Origin: CAYLJJ01 sp964384025
GTDB lineage: Bacteria; Myxococcota_A; Bradymonadia; UBA7976; UBA1532
Assembly: GCA_964384025.1 (NCBI GenBank)
Contig: CAYLJJ010000008.1
Coordinates: 1 to 64,000 of the forward strand
DNA: 64,000 nucleotides
Direction of reading: 5' to 3'
The notes beneath the pieces are model-generated. The model saw nothing but the letters and a program-made list of their open reading frames with translations, was not told where the DNA came from and made no database searches. Each line of letters starts with the position of its first letter. Position 1 is the stretch's first letter. Below, piece by piece: positions 9,220 to 17,496 of this stretch. Made by a program: the position numbers and the translations under genes.

Positions 9220-10016
9220 AATCTCCGCTTGCTCCTTCGCGTTTGCTCTTCCTTTAAGAGGCTGCGCAGCTCATCGGGGATATTTTGGAGGCGCAAAATC
9301 CACTGTAGATAGCCCAGATCCGCAGCCTTCAAGAGGAGGCCTCTCTGCTTACCCGCGCCGATGCGCAAGACCCCTGTCTTGCGATCCTGGAAGAGAAAGG
9401 TACCAAAGCGACAGCGCTCCTCATTGAGCCGTCGCAGGATCTCTCCTTGGAAGAGAAAAGCACGTTCCAGATCATCAGGGATCAAACCGGAGCGGAGCAT
9501 CGCCCAGAGGAGCAGACCCGCAGCGATGGAGTCAGCTCCCGCGCCATGAGCTTGATCTTCGGGTAAGATGATCCCAAAGCGCTTACACATCTGTCCCAGC
9601 TTATGGCCTGGATCTCCACGGTAATACCACTGTGCCCAGAGGAAGGGGTCTAGGGCTCGTGGGAGGCTCCAGGGGATCTCATTACGTGCGTTCTCAGCGT
9701 TGATGATGATGGCGTCAAAGAAGTGAAGGTTATAGCCACAAAGCAGCGGCTGAACCTCATCGATATGCTGTTTTAAGCGAGCGGCTACGACAGGCCAGAG
9801 TGGAGCATCAGCCACATCCGCGTCGCTGATGCCATGAACTTTGCGAGCCCCGTCAGGGATGGGGATCTGGGGATTGACCCGATCAAGGAGGGGGCGACCA
9901 CAGAGCTGCTGCCCACGCATATAGATCCCACCCAGTTCAACGATACGATCTCTCTCCGGCTTAGGGCCAGTTGTCTCTGTATCGATGGCCAATAGGAGGC
10001 CTTCACTTATCCGCAT
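9216..10016 (-). CDS. DnaQ-like 3'-5' exonuclease (DEDDh family)
   Basis: A protein of 266 residues with the three exonuclease motifs of the DEDDh family: ExoI AIDTETTG near residues 10-17, ExoII around YNLHFFDAIII near residue 115, and ExoIII HGAGADSIAAG (His and Asp) near residue 170. Such enzymes remove 3'-terminal nucleotides using two metal ions. The family includes the polymerase III epsilon subunit and many stand-alone nucleases. The first 180 residues are the exonuclease; the rest is unassigned and Arg/Lys-rich. It begins inside the end of the small lipoprotein gene upstream (14-base overlap), so they form one minus-strand transcript. Whether it is a proofreading subunit or a repair or RNA-processing nuclease cannot be told. 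No polymerase gene is nearby. Confidence 0.85.
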   Translation of the reverse strand: MRISEGLLLAIDTETTGPKPERDRIVELGGIYMRGQQLCGRPLLDRVNPQIPIPDGARKVHGISDADVADAPLWPVVAARLKQHIDEVQPLLCGYNLHFFDAIIINAENARNEIPWSLPRALDPFLWAQWYYRGDPGHKLGQMCKRFGIILPEDQAHGAGADSIAAGLLLWAMLRSGLIPDDLERAFLFQGEILRRLNEERCRFGTFLFQDRKTGVLRIGAGKQRGLLLKAADLGYLQWILRLQNIPDELRSLLKEEQTRRSKRRF

Positions 10017-10386
10017 CAGTTCGCTGCTCCTTCTCTCCAGGCTCCAAAGACTCCAGCCACATCAACCGACTCCCGTGCCCTCCTGCATAACCCTGAACTG
10101 TATCAACGAGGCGCCCCTGCACCTCTATAAGGCCCTGGGGCTCCTCTTGGAAGCGCTTCAACAGGGCCTCAAAGAGGGGAACTTCCTCATCAACATCTTC
10201 CAGCGCCACCCGCTCCCAACCTTGAGGGCTCTTCAGCTCCATCTGCAACTTTGAGGAGAGGCAGGGAGCAGGGTTATAGCGTAGTTTATAGATATCTCGA
10301 CCTTCAGGGAGCGGAGGGGGTGAGGGTCTAGAAGAGGGAGAGGGGCCTGAGCAGGCCAAACAGGAAAACAGGAGCAGGAGACGCAT
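10003..10386 (-). CDS. small putative lipoprotein
   Basis: A protein of 127 residues beginning MRLLLLFSCLAC, a short hydrophobic leader with cysteines at 9 and 12 that could serve as a lipidation site (LFSC or SCLAC). It is followed by a Ser/Pro-rich linker and a small acidic domain. No family is recognised. It overlaps the exonuclease gene by 14 bases and is probably its upstream operon partner. The Ser/Pro linker and leader argue for an exported protein, although its partner acts in the cytoplasm, so a functional link is not implied. Confidence 0.6.
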   Translation of the reverse strand: MRLLLLFSCLACSGPSPSSRPSPPPLPEGRDIYKLRYNPAPCLSSKLQMELKSPQGWERVALEDVDEEVPLFEALLKRFQEEPQGLIEVQGRLVDTVQGYAGGHGSRLMWLESLEPGEKEQRTDADK

Positions 10387-10594
10387 CGTCCAAACCTACC
10401 TGATCTCAGCTGAGATCAGGAGCCTGAGGCGCTGTTTGGAGAGCACAAAAGCTTGTCCTCACCTTTTGAACCTGATTTGCTCAGGGGCCTGCTCGGGCCG
10501 GTTGAGTTCAGGTACAGATCTCCTTGAGGCAAACGCTGAACCATCTCGGAGAGTCGAAAAGAGGAAGTGGTTGAAAGATCGAAGGAGCGCAGAG

Positions 10595-11830
10595 ATGAAG
10601 AGAGGGATCTCAGCAGAGAGTGCTGCTTACTTTGGTGAGGATTATATGCGAAGCGCCAAGAGCGCAGCCCTCACCCCAAAGCGCAGCGAAGCGGAGATGG
10701 AGGCTTTGAGCCAGAGCCTCTCTCTCTCAGCTCAGGAGTCGATCTTGGATCTGGGCTGCGGCTGGGGGCGACACAGCTTAGCTTTGGCTCGCAGAGGTCA
10801 TCGAGTCCTCGGCCTGGATCAGTCGGAGAGCTTTATCAAGGCAGCTCAGCTCGAGGTTGAACAGAAAGGTTCATCGGCGGAGTTTCTCCAGATGGACCTC
10901 TGCGAGCTGCCCCTTCAGGAGCGCTTTGATCTGGCCCTTTGTCTCTTTGGTAGCTTTGGCTATAGCGAAGAGGAGAGTGACGATCTTGAGATCCTTCGCG
11001 GGGCCTATAGGAGTCTAAAGCCGGGAGGGGCTCTCCTCTTGGAGCTTTGGAATCCAAGGCAGATTCTTAGCTCAGCGAGCCCTCTTGGCTCTTCAAAGTC
11101 TGCTGGGTTGAGGATCGATGAACATCAACGCTTTGATCCCACCCAAGGACGGCTTCATCTAGAGCGCAGTTTTGTTGAGGAGGGAGCAGAGCCACGATCC
11201 TATCGCTGCTCTATCCGCCTCTATAACCTGCCTGAGACGAAGAGCCTGCTTCAGCGCGCTGGCTTTGAAGAGCTGGAATTTTGGGGAGATCTCCAGCGAG
11301 GAGCCCCCAGCTTGGAGTCTCGCTCCTTCTTCTGCTTAGCGCGCAGGGCACAGAAATCAGAGCCTCAAATCCAGCCCGCCTCTTTGCAAGAGATCGAGAA
11401 GATCTGGCGGGCGCGTTGGGGGCTCCCGATCTTTACCCTGGAGGGGAGCTATCTTCCCAAGGATGTCGAAGGTCTGCTCCTCAAGAGCCCCTCAGGAGAG
11501 TCCCTCGCGCTGATCACTTGGGTGCGGCGAGGGCGACAAGCAGAGGTGGTCACTCTGGACGCCCTGGAGGCGGGGCGGGGCTGGGGGTCGAAGATCATGG
11601 AGGCTGCCGAGCAGCAGCTGAGGGGAGAGGGGGTTTGCTGGCTAAGCTTACTGACCAGTAATGACAACGCCAGAGCCCTGGGCTTCTATCTTAGGCGAGG
11701 TTATCGCCTCATCCAGCTACACCTGGGAACCCTTAAGCGCTTGAGGCTTGAGAAACCCAGGATCCCCAAATATGGGGTAGATGGTATTGCCCTAGATGAT
11801 CTCTGGAGTTTAGAAAAGCAACTGTTTTAG
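10595..11830 (+). CDS. SAM-dependent methyltransferase fused to a GNAT acetyltransferase
   Basis: A protein of 411 residues. The ATG at 10595 is chosen because GAAGGAG sits 7 bases upstream and because methyltransferase homology begins only after it; the open frame extends upstream to 10436 without recognisable sequence. Residues about 30-250 are a class I Rossmann methyltransferase: motif I ILDLGCGWGR, an acidic residue after strand 2 (VLGLDQSES), then LQMDLCELP and a FDLALCLFGSFGY strand. Residues about 265-411 look like a GNAT N-acetyltransferase: GRGWGSKIMEAAEQQL matches the acetyl-CoA-binding R/Q-x-x-G-x-G/A loop and helix, and NDNARALGFYLRRGY is the typical C-terminal motif. The fusion suggests two successive modifications of one substrate, perhaps a small molecule, peptide or tRNA. 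The substrate is unknown. Confidence 0.8.
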   Translation: MKRGISAESAAYFGEDYMRSAKSAALTPKRSEAEMEALSQSLSLSAQESILDLGCGWGRHSLALARRGHRVLGLDQSESFIKAAQLEVEQKGSSAEFLQMDLCELPLQERFDLALCLFGSFGYSEEESDDLEILRGAYRSLKPGGALLLELWNPRQILSSASPLGSSKSAGLRIDEHQRFDPTQGRLHLERSFVEEGAEPRSYRCSIRLYNLPETKSLLQRAGFEELEFWGDLQRGAPSLESRSFFCLARRAQKSEPQIQPASLQEIEKIWRARWGLPIFTLEGSYLPKDVEGLLLKSPSGESLALITWVRRGRQAEVVTLDALEAGRGWGSKIMEAAEQQLRGEGVCWLSLLTSNDNARALGFYLRRGYRLIQLHLGTLKRLRLEKPRIPKYGVDGIALDDLWSLEKQLF

Positions 11831-11878
11831 AAAAATAGAGCTGCGTTCTACTCATAAGATGGATCAATGTGAGGAATT

Positions 11879-12343
11879 CTAGGGTTCCTTTGGAGGTCTC
11901 TGTTCTGGGGGATTAAGGAGTTCAAAGCTATAACCCATCGCTGCTGGCAGATAGTGGCTACCCTTCTCAGCCCTCTTTAAGAAAGCAGGATGTGTCGCTC
12001 CTTTGAGCAAAATTGGGATCGGGCGTGGACCTGCCCAGCCCTCTCCTTTTGGGCTGAAGTGTTTGTATTTGATCTGAATTTTAACGCCTACTTTAAGACC
12101 TGTTGATGTCTTAGAAACCTTAGTGACAGTCGCCTGTACCTCAACAGCCTGTTCCTCACAGGATTCGCAAAGCGCTACCTTAACTTCATCAACATGGATA
12201 GAGAGTTGCTCCGCTGCGCTCTCCTGGCTCTGCTTGTGATGGTGGGGGGCGATTACAGCTTGGCTTGTTTCGGGCAGTAAAATCGCTAATGTGACAATTA
12301 ATGCGGCAGACTGTAAAGAAAACAGCTTGTTTGGGATCATCAT
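11879..12343 (-). CDS. small secreted protein of unknown function
   Basis: A protein of 154 residues starting at the ATG at 12343. Its ribosome-binding site AGGAG lies 8 bases upstream; the longer open frame to 12427 adds a poor N-terminus and is rejected. A signal peptide is clear (MMIPNKLFSLQS then a hydrophobic run ending TSQA). The mature part begins with a His cluster (APHHHKQ), has one CESCEE motif near residue 55, and is otherwise a beta-rich domain of about 100 residues. The His cluster and CxxC could bind metal, but this is only a suggestion. It sits alone on the minus strand between unrelated genes. No family is recognised. Confidence 0.65.
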   Translation of the reverse strand: MMIPNKLFSLQSAALIVTLAILLPETSQAVIAPHHHKQSQESAAEQLSIHVDEVKVALCESCEEQAVEVQATVTKVSKTSTGLKVGVKIQIKYKHFSPKGEGWAGPRPIPILLKGATHPAFLKRAEKGSHYLPAAMGYSFELLNPPEQRPPKEP

Positions 12344-12577
12344 TTTCACCACTCCTGTGTTTCTTCTGAAATTACAACATTTCTTATTTAACAAATGCCA
12401 GCTGCTGATTTCAACAATGACAGCCACAGGATGAATCGCTAACTCAGCAACCTCAAGTATTACCGGGGCCGCTTCTCAGCCTCCTGTCCCATCGAGTCAA
12501 GAGCAATAAACTCTCCAGTAAGATTTGGTTCAGCAGTGACCAGAGCTGATTCTGAGCGATAAGCCCTTTCAAGAAGC

Positions 12578-13096
12578 TCAACCTGCCTTGAGCCCTTTGA
12601 GGACATCAGCCACCCGCTTGGCATCCAGCAGGGGATCCACATCCTGCTCGACCCAGCGGATCCTCAGCTCAAGATCCAGGATGAAGGTCCACCTCCGCGC
12701 CAGATTCAAGAGGGGCATAGTGGCCCCAAAGGCTTTGATGACCTCCGCTTCTGGATCAGCGATCAAGGGAAAGTTAAGACCATGCTCAGCATGGAACTCC
12801 GCCTGGGTTTTTACGGAGTCAGCGCTGATCCCAAAGACCTGAGCGCCCTGAGCCTCGATCTGCTTGTGAGCGTCTCGATAGGCGCAGACCTGTTTGGTGC
12901 AACCTGGTGTATGGGCCTTGGGGTAGAAGAAGAGTACGGTCCAGCCCACCCCCCTACGCGCCGCCAGATCAAAGGCGCTCCCGTCATGTTTGCGGGCCTT
13001 GAAGATGGGCGCAGGGCTACCGATCTTGGGGGGCTGAGCGGCGCCACAGCTGATGAAGAGAAGGGCGAGCAGGCCGAGGCGAAGGAGCTTGAACAT
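12578..13096 (-). CDS. PrxQ/Bcp-type peroxiredoxin, probable lipoprotein
   Basis: A protein of 172 residues, started at the ATG at 13096 because GGAGG lies 5 bases upstream; an earlier TTG at 13117 lacks a site. The leader ends in LLFISCG, a good lipobox, so the enzyme is probably anchored in the envelope. The body is an AhpC/TSA thioredoxin-fold domain: FFYPKAHTPGCTKQVC carries the peroxidatic Cys in a PxxxTxxC context and a resolving Cys five residues later, the PrxQ/Bcp arrangement. The conserved Arg is probably the one in YRDAHKQI or in the following region. It would reduce hydroperoxides at the cell surface with a thioredoxin-like donor. PrxQ proteins are usually cytoplasmic and near 150 residues, so the lipoprotein form is a modest variation. 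Confidence 0.85.
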   Translation of the reverse strand: MFKLLRLGLLALLFISCGAAQPPKIGSPAPIFKARKHDGSAFDLAARRGVGWTVLFFYPKAHTPGCTKQVCAYRDAHKQIEAQGAQVFGISADSVKTQAEFHAEHGLNFPLIADPEAEVIKAFGATMPLLNLARRWTFILDLELRIRWVEQDVDPLLDAKRVADVLKGLKAG

Positions 13097-13750
13097 GAGG
13101 ACCTCCGAGAAAATCAAGTTGACAATCTTCGAGTCTCAGGAGCACTGGGAGGTTGCGTTGAAGAGGCCCTGGAGCAAATCAAAGCGTGCAGGGATCTTCA
13201 AACATGGAGCAAAGGGCATCATCTCCACCCATCCCACCGGGGAAGCTGAAGTTGCTCATCTGCCCCTTCAGAGCCTCCCACAGCGCCCATGAAACTGATC
13301 GTGCCCCCACTTTTTTGGGGTGGTTGCGCCAGGATACAGCTGAGCCCAGCCCTGGCCATCGGGCTTGATCCCTAGATCAAATAATTTTGTACGTGAATCG
13401 AAAATAACTCTTGAGAATGGATCATGATCACAACACATTGACTATACTACAATCTGTCTAGTTAACAGTTCTCTGAAATCATTCTCCCAGAAACTTGATT
13501 CTTTAAGCTCTCCAAAATTGTGGATCTCTGTATTCAATATCGAAAATACCATAGGAACAACAACGTGTCGTCCCTCATATAGCCCCCTTCCCGCTGGATC
13601 TTCAAATGCTCTGCTGCTTCATCCCACAAACCTCATCCCTGTAGCTATTCGATAATCGATGATTATGGAGGGTTTGATGGATGCGTATCCGGTGGGTATA
13701 TACAGGACGCGGTGTTGACCAAGGTGCGCTCAACCCGCAGCTGATCGGAT
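13097..13750. other. gene-poor stretch left of the transposon
   Basis: No gene is supported here. From about 13375 the base composition becomes noticeably AT-richer than the backbone, before the transposon end at 13756, so part of it may be older foreign DNA. A short CCCC-ACTTTTTT-GGGG inverted repeat near 13304-13320 has its T-run in the loop and is not a normal terminator. Confidence 0.5.
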
Positions 13751-13755
13751 AGAGT
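13751..13755. repeat. 5-bp target-site duplication, left copy (AGAGT)
   Basis: AGAGT directly precedes the left terminal repeat TAGGACTTACGCACTTGG of insertion-sequence copy A. The same five bases directly follow the right terminal repeat of copy B at 17458-17462. The inner ends of the two copies are not flanked by matching bases, so the duplication belongs to the whole segment and not to either copy alone. Confidence 0.75.
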
Positions 13756-14649
13756 TAGGACTTACGCACTTGGAGTCCATTAACTAACTTAGCAGCTTTT
13801 CGGTCATAGTCCTAAAGACACCTTTTGGTTGCATTTCAATACGACTTCCTTTTTAATGTCCAAGATTTTTTGGAGTTCCTGCACATGAATAAGCCAAAAA
13901 TAGGTGCTGAAGACTATATTCAATGGCTTATTTCTTCTCCAAGAAATGCAACTTGCACTGAAGCCTCCAGGAGCGGCCCTGCACTCATAGCACATGATGC
14001 TTATACTCGTCTGCTTGGTAGGTTAAAGCCAGATCCTGATGAACTTTGGAAGGAAGTTGAAGGCTGTGTTAGAAAAAATGACGGATATTTGGTTGTAGAT
14101 GATTCTACATTAGATAAGCCTTATGGGCCTAGCTAGCATAGAGCTAGTTGTCAGACACTGGTCTGGTAAGCATAAAAAGTTGTCCAAGGCATTAATCCAA
14201 TAACGCTATTGTGGACAGATGGAGATGTTGCGATACCGATTGATTGGAGAGCTTTTAACAAAAAACATGACGGCTTAACAAAAAATAATCATATGTGCCA
14301 TATGCTTGAAAAGGTGCATAGGAATGGTTTTTCTCCTATTTATGTGTTGTTCGACTCATGGTATTCCACACTAAAAAAACCTGAAAATGATCCGCAAGTG
14401 GGGATGGGGCTTCTTTGTCGGCGTTAGATCAAATCTAAAAGTTGATATCTCTAATATCGATTGGAACGAAAATAAGTCCAACGAATATGTCCATTTGAAA
14501 GGTTTTGGTTGGGTTGGAGCATATCGATCAGGAGAAGATAGTTATTTCGTTGGAACTGAATTTCCATTATGTGAAGGAGAAGTCCAACAAAGGCGCGAAG
14601 CTGGCTTTCAGATCGAAAATTTCCATCGAGGAATAAAACAAGAGTGTAA
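13756..14649 (+). mobile_element. truncated DDE insertion sequence, copy A
   Basis: Near-identical to copy B at 16336-17228, but it stops matching after about 14649, where the IS200-type sequence begins. Its own right terminal repeat and the last 230 bp of transposase are missing. Further differences from copy B are one extra A in a run at about 14372 and a 24-bp deletion near 14445, which show it is decaying. Confidence 0.8.
13825..14649 (+). pseudogene. broken DDE transposase, copy A
   Basis: The first part (13825-14136) reads to DDSTLDKPYG, the beginning of a DDE catalytic core, and then stops. The continuation IELVVRHWSGKHK lies in another frame, and the next part (WTDGDVAIPIDWRAF, from 14209) returns to the first frame. 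Copy A has an extra A after STLK that causes a further frame change, a small deletion, and no 3' end. The overall sequence resembles IS4/IS701-like DDE transposases; the exact family is not certain. It cannot make an active enzyme. Confidence 0.75.
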
Positions 14650-15079
14650 AAGATATCAGTTTAAGTTGATCAAGGCGGCGATCCTCCTGTTCTTGTCGGC
14701 GGATGTACTCCCGCACTGTCTTCTCATCATGACCCATCGTTGAGGCGAAGTATCCCCTCGCCCAGAAGTGCTGTCCTCTGAAGTTTCGTCTCCGCCCCAT
14801 GAAGGTTCGAGCAATGCGGATTGCGCTCTTGCCCTTGATGAACCCCACCACTTGCGATCCCGCATATTTCGGCGGGATCGAGATGAGCATGTGGACATGA
14901 TCCTCCATCAGTTGGCCTTCTTCAATGCGTGACTCACGCATCTGTGCGAGATCATGGAAGATCTCTCGGAGGTGGCTTCTCAACTCCTTGTAGAGGATCT
15001 TCTTCCGGTGCTTGGGGATGAAGACGATGTGATACTTGCACTGCCACCGAGTGTGGCTCAGACTGCGATAGTCTTCCAT
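14567..15079 (-). CDS. tnpA: IS200/IS605-type Y1 transposase TnpA
   Basis: The protein begins MEDYRSLSHTRWQCKYH, typical of the IS200 Y1 (HUH) single-strand transposase. It has the HUH motif in DHVHMLISIP near residue 60 and the catalytic Tyr region KTVREYIRRQEQEDRRLDQL near residue 130. Family members are about 140-150 residues and end soon after that point. Here the frame runs on about 30 residues into the remnant of copy A (reverse strand), so the native stop was lost or the 3' end truncated. The catalytic part is complete. Its ribosome-binding site AAGGAG is inside a stem (see 15081-15128), a known way IS200 keeps TnpA low. No tnpB partner is present. Confidence 0.85.
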   Translation of the reverse strand: MEDYRSLSHTRWQCKYHIVFIPKHRKKILYKELRSHLREIFHDLAQMRESRIEEGQLMEDHVHMLISIPPKYAGSQVVGFIKGKSAIRIARTFMGRRRNFRGQHFWARGYFASTMGHDEKTVREYIRRQEQEDRRLDQLKLISFTLLFYSSMEIFDLKASFAPLLDFSFT

Positions 15080-15222
15080 TGCGGACTCCTTGTTAAGAGC
15101 TTGGGCGGCTCACTGATAAGGAGTCCGCAGGAAGACCTTCGAAAGTTCAACTTCTGGCACGCTTTGCGATTCCCGTAAAAGTCAAACTTTGAGAATTTCC
15201 CCGGCAGAGCCGGGGGTTTACC
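14650..15222 (-). mobile_element. IS200-type insertion within copy A
   Basis: The sequence departs from copy A at about 14650 and contains tnpA in reverse. It ends near a perfect short hairpin CCCCGGC-AGA-GCCGGGG at about 15203-15219, similar to the subterminal hairpins that IS200/IS605 elements recognise. Exact ends cannot be fixed without a related full-length element for comparison. IS200-type elements make no target duplication, and none is seen. Confidence 0.65.
15081..15128 (-). promoter_or_regulatory. stem-loop sequestering the tnpA ribosome-binding site
   Basis: GCGGACTCCTT (15081-15091) and AAGGAGTCCGC (15118-15128) form a perfect 11-bp inverted repeat just before the tnpA start codon. 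On the tnpA transcript the proximal arm contains AAGGAG, the ribosome-binding site, so the structure would block initiation. This matches the translational control known for IS200. Confidence 0.75.
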
Positions 15223-15303
15223 AAGGATTAATTATTATTTGGAAGCAAATGATTCAGAATTGAGACAAACAGAAGATAAAACAACCAAAGGAGGTTGGTA
15301 AAA

Positions 15304-16299
15304 ATGAAAATTAATTTAAAATGGCTGATCTTAGTTAGTGTTTTGCAAATTGGACCGGTTAATGCGAGTATAGGTGCCTCTTCTGTCATTGGCATCGAAG
15401 ATATCTTTGAAATATTCAATAAAGATATTGAACTAGAATGTTATAAGATTGGGACTTCTAAAAGTTTCTCAAAAAATGATGTAATTTTCATACTAAAAAA
15501 CTGTAAGCCTTATTACATATCAAATATGTTGATTAAGTTAAATAAAAACTTATTCATTGAACATATTAAAACACTCAAGATTGATCAACTAGGAGTTGAT
15601 AGAAAAACAACGAATTTAAATACCGCACTATTAAATATATATAAGTTAAAACGCCCTCATGTTGAATTAACTAATAATGATTATGATATTCTATGGAATA
15701 GTAGTGGCTTATATTTATATTATGCCTATATATTAGCTACTAACAATACAAATACCACGAAAATTATTGATTTTTTGAAAAGAAAGGCGAATTCTGAAAA
15801 TCTTCCATTTGGTGAACATTTTTTTTATCTAACTGGCCCAGCAATTGTTATTCTTTATAATAATAAGTTCACAAATTACAAAAGAATCTCTGAGTTTTTG
15901 ACTAAGGAGTTAAATGACGTTCCGCTTGAACTCTTACCTTGTTTTTATCGCCAGATTAACTTCAATTCGAAAGAATTAAGGGATTTTGAATTTAAACGGT
16001 TGCAAAAAATGACCAAATTTATGGATAGACCTGATTATAATAATTCGAATACTTTTAGAATGGCTCATAAATATTTTAATCGTCTAGTCCACTTATCTTA
16101 TTTAGCTAAAGATAAAGAGATGATCAAAAAAATTTACATTAAGAAGAATTATGTTTTCTTTCATAAAAGTTCTTTCTTCCTCATTGAGAAATCGAACCAA
16201 AATATTTATCTAGAGCCATACATATTTTTCTATCAGAATAGCTGTTTTCGTCGCTATGAACATGTACCATATCATATTGAAGATTATAGAATTCTATAA
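15304..16299 (+). CDS. AT-rich exported protein of unknown function (transposon cargo)
   Basis: A protein of 331 residues started at the ATG at 15304, with a perfect AAGGAGG 9 bases upstream. The leader MKINLKWLILVSVLQ...VNAS is a clear signal peptide. The mature protein is rich in Asn, Lys, Ile, Tyr and Phe, a composition far from every backbone gene in the window. It contains probable helical repeat-like segments (YYISNMLIKLNKN, YYAYILATNN) but no recognised domain. It lies between the two insertion-sequence copies and is the only non-transposition gene of the unit. Base composition indicates arrival from a low-GC donor. Its function is unknown. Confidence 0.75.
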   Translation: MKINLKWLILVSVLQIGPVNASIGASSVIGIEDIFEIFNKDIELECYKIGTSKSFSKNDVIFILKNCKPYYISNMLIKLNKNLFIEHIKTLKIDQLGVDRKTTNLNTALLNIYKLKRPHVELTNNDYDILWNSSGLYLYYAYILATNNTNTTKIIDFLKRKANSENLPFGEHFFYLTGPAIVILYNNKFTNYKRISEFLTKELNDVPLELLPCFYRQINFNSKELRDFEFKRLQKMTKFMDRPDYNNSNTFRMAHKYFNRLVHLSYLAKDKEMIKKIYIKKNYVFFHKSSFFLIEKSNQNIYLEPYIFFYQNSCFRRYEHVPYHIEDYRIL

Positions 16300-16335
16300 T
16301 CTTAAGAATCAAACCAAGTTTCTTATCGAAAACAA

Positions 16336-17457
16336 TAGGACTTACGCACTTGGAGTCTATTAACTAACTTAGCTGCTTTTCGGTCATAGTCCCAAAGACA
16401 CCTTTTGGTTGCATTTCAATACGACTTCCTTTTTAATGTCCAAGATTTTTTGGAGTTCCTGCACATGAATAAGCCAAAAATAGGTGCTGAAGACTATATT
16501 CAATGGCTTATTTCTTCTCCAAGAAATGCAACTTGCACTGAAGCCTCCAGGAGCGGCCCTGCACTCATAGCACATGATGCTTATACTCGTCTGCTTGGTA
16601 GGTTAAAGCCAGATCCTGATGAACTTTGGAAGGAAGTTGAAGGCTGTGTTAGAAAAAATGACGGATATTTGGTTGTAGATGATTCTACATTAGATAAGCC
16701 TTATGGGCCTAGCTAGCATAGAGCTAGTTGTCAGACACTGGTCTGGTAAGCATAAAAAGTTGTCCAAGGCATTAATCCAATAACGCTATTGTGGACAGAT
16801 GGAGATGTTGCGATACCGATTGATTGGAGAGCTTTTAACAAAAAACATGACGGCTTAACAAAAAATAATCATATGTGCCATATGCTTGAAAAGGCGCATA
16901 GGAATGGTTTTTCTCCTATTTGTGTGTTGTTCGACTCATGGTATTCCACACTAAAAAACCTGAAAATGATCCGTGAGTGGGGATGGGGCTTCTTTGTCGG
17001 CGTTAGGTCAAATCGACAAGTTGATCCAAATGGGAATGGCAATCCTAATATCTCTAATATCGATTGGAACGAAAATAAGTCCAACGAATATGCCCATTTG
17101 AAAGGTTTTGGTTGGGTTGAAGCATATCGATCAGGAGAAAATAGTTGTTTCGTTGGAACTAAATTTCCATTATGTGAAAGAAAAGTCCAACAAAGGCGCG
17201 AAGCTGGCTTTCAGATCGAAAATTCCCATCAAGGAATAAAACAAGAGTGTAATGTTGAAAGGTGTCAAGCCAGAAAGTTAATCAAACAGCTCAATCATAT
17301 TGCACTTTCACTAAGAGCCTTCATTAGGCTTGAAATTAACAGGTATTTGACTGGAATAAGCAGACATATGATGAAACTGGAAATCGTTCGTGAGGCCGTC
17401 AGGACATATCGAAGTGCGCCTATCTATACGCTCAGAGCGCCAAGTGCGTAAGTCCTA
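16336..17457 (+). mobile_element. full-length DDE insertion sequence, copy B
   Basis: A 1122-bp element with exact 18-bp terminal inverted repeats (16336-16353 and 17440-17457, outer sequence TAGGACTTACGCACTTGG). No direct repeat flanks copy B itself: AACAA lies on the left and AGAGT on the right. That is expected if it is the right arm of the composite element. One transposase gene occupies nearly the whole element but is split by frame changes. Confidence 0.85.
16405..17451 (+). pseudogene. DDE transposase of copy B, interrupted by two frame changes
   Basis: The first segment (16405-16716) ends ...DDSTLDKPYGPS and stops. The natural continuation IELVVRHWSGKHKK is in the +1 frame (16718-16759). 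The third segment (VVQGINPITLLWTDGD, then on to 17451) is back in the first frame and is open as 16789-17451. The encoded core has the DDE pattern, with Asp in DDSTLDKP, Asp in LFDSWY, and a Glu/Gln-rich C-terminal helix (GFQIENSHQGIKQE). It resembles IS4/IS701-like transposases. Both copies share exactly the same two breaks. The second break lies at T-AAA-AAG, so programmed frameshifting cannot be fully excluded. Confidence 0.75.
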
Positions 17458-17462
17458 AGAGT
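17458..17462. repeat. 5-bp target-site duplication, right copy (AGAGT)
   Basis: AGAGT follows the right terminal repeat of copy B and matches 13751-13755. It lies 35 bases before the start codon of the next gene, so the insertion fell in that gene's upstream region. Confidence 0.75.
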
Positions 17463-17496
17463 ATCAACTTTTAAAAATCTCAGCTTGGAGTGGTCT

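Larger units (their letters stand above)
13756..17457. mobile_element. composite transposon (two IS copies, IS200-type insertion, AT-rich cargo gene)
   Basis: A 3.7-kb unit bounded by inverted 18-bp ends: TAGGACTTACGCACTTGG at 13756-13773 and its exact reverse complement at 17440-17457, with AGAGT duplicated on both sides. It contains, left to right, a truncated insertion-sequence copy (A), an IS200/IS605-type tnpA region, an AT-rich cargo gene, and a full-length copy (B) of the same insertion sequence in the same orientation. The whole unit is much richer in A and T than its surroundings. The simplest reading is transposition as one composite unit, followed by insertion of the IS200-type element and loss of the 3' part of copy A. 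Recombination between two independent insertions is the alternative. Confidence 0.75.

Noticed and set aside
13304..13320. CCCC-ACTTTTTT-GGGG as a terminator
   Set aside because: The T-run is in the loop and not after the stem, so it does not fit a rho-independent terminator.
16718..16789. Programmed frameshifting in the IS transposase at T-AAA-AAG
   Set aside because: Only one of the two breaks lies at a slippery site, and slippage would place a stop codon in the P site. Decay is the simpler reading, though not proven.
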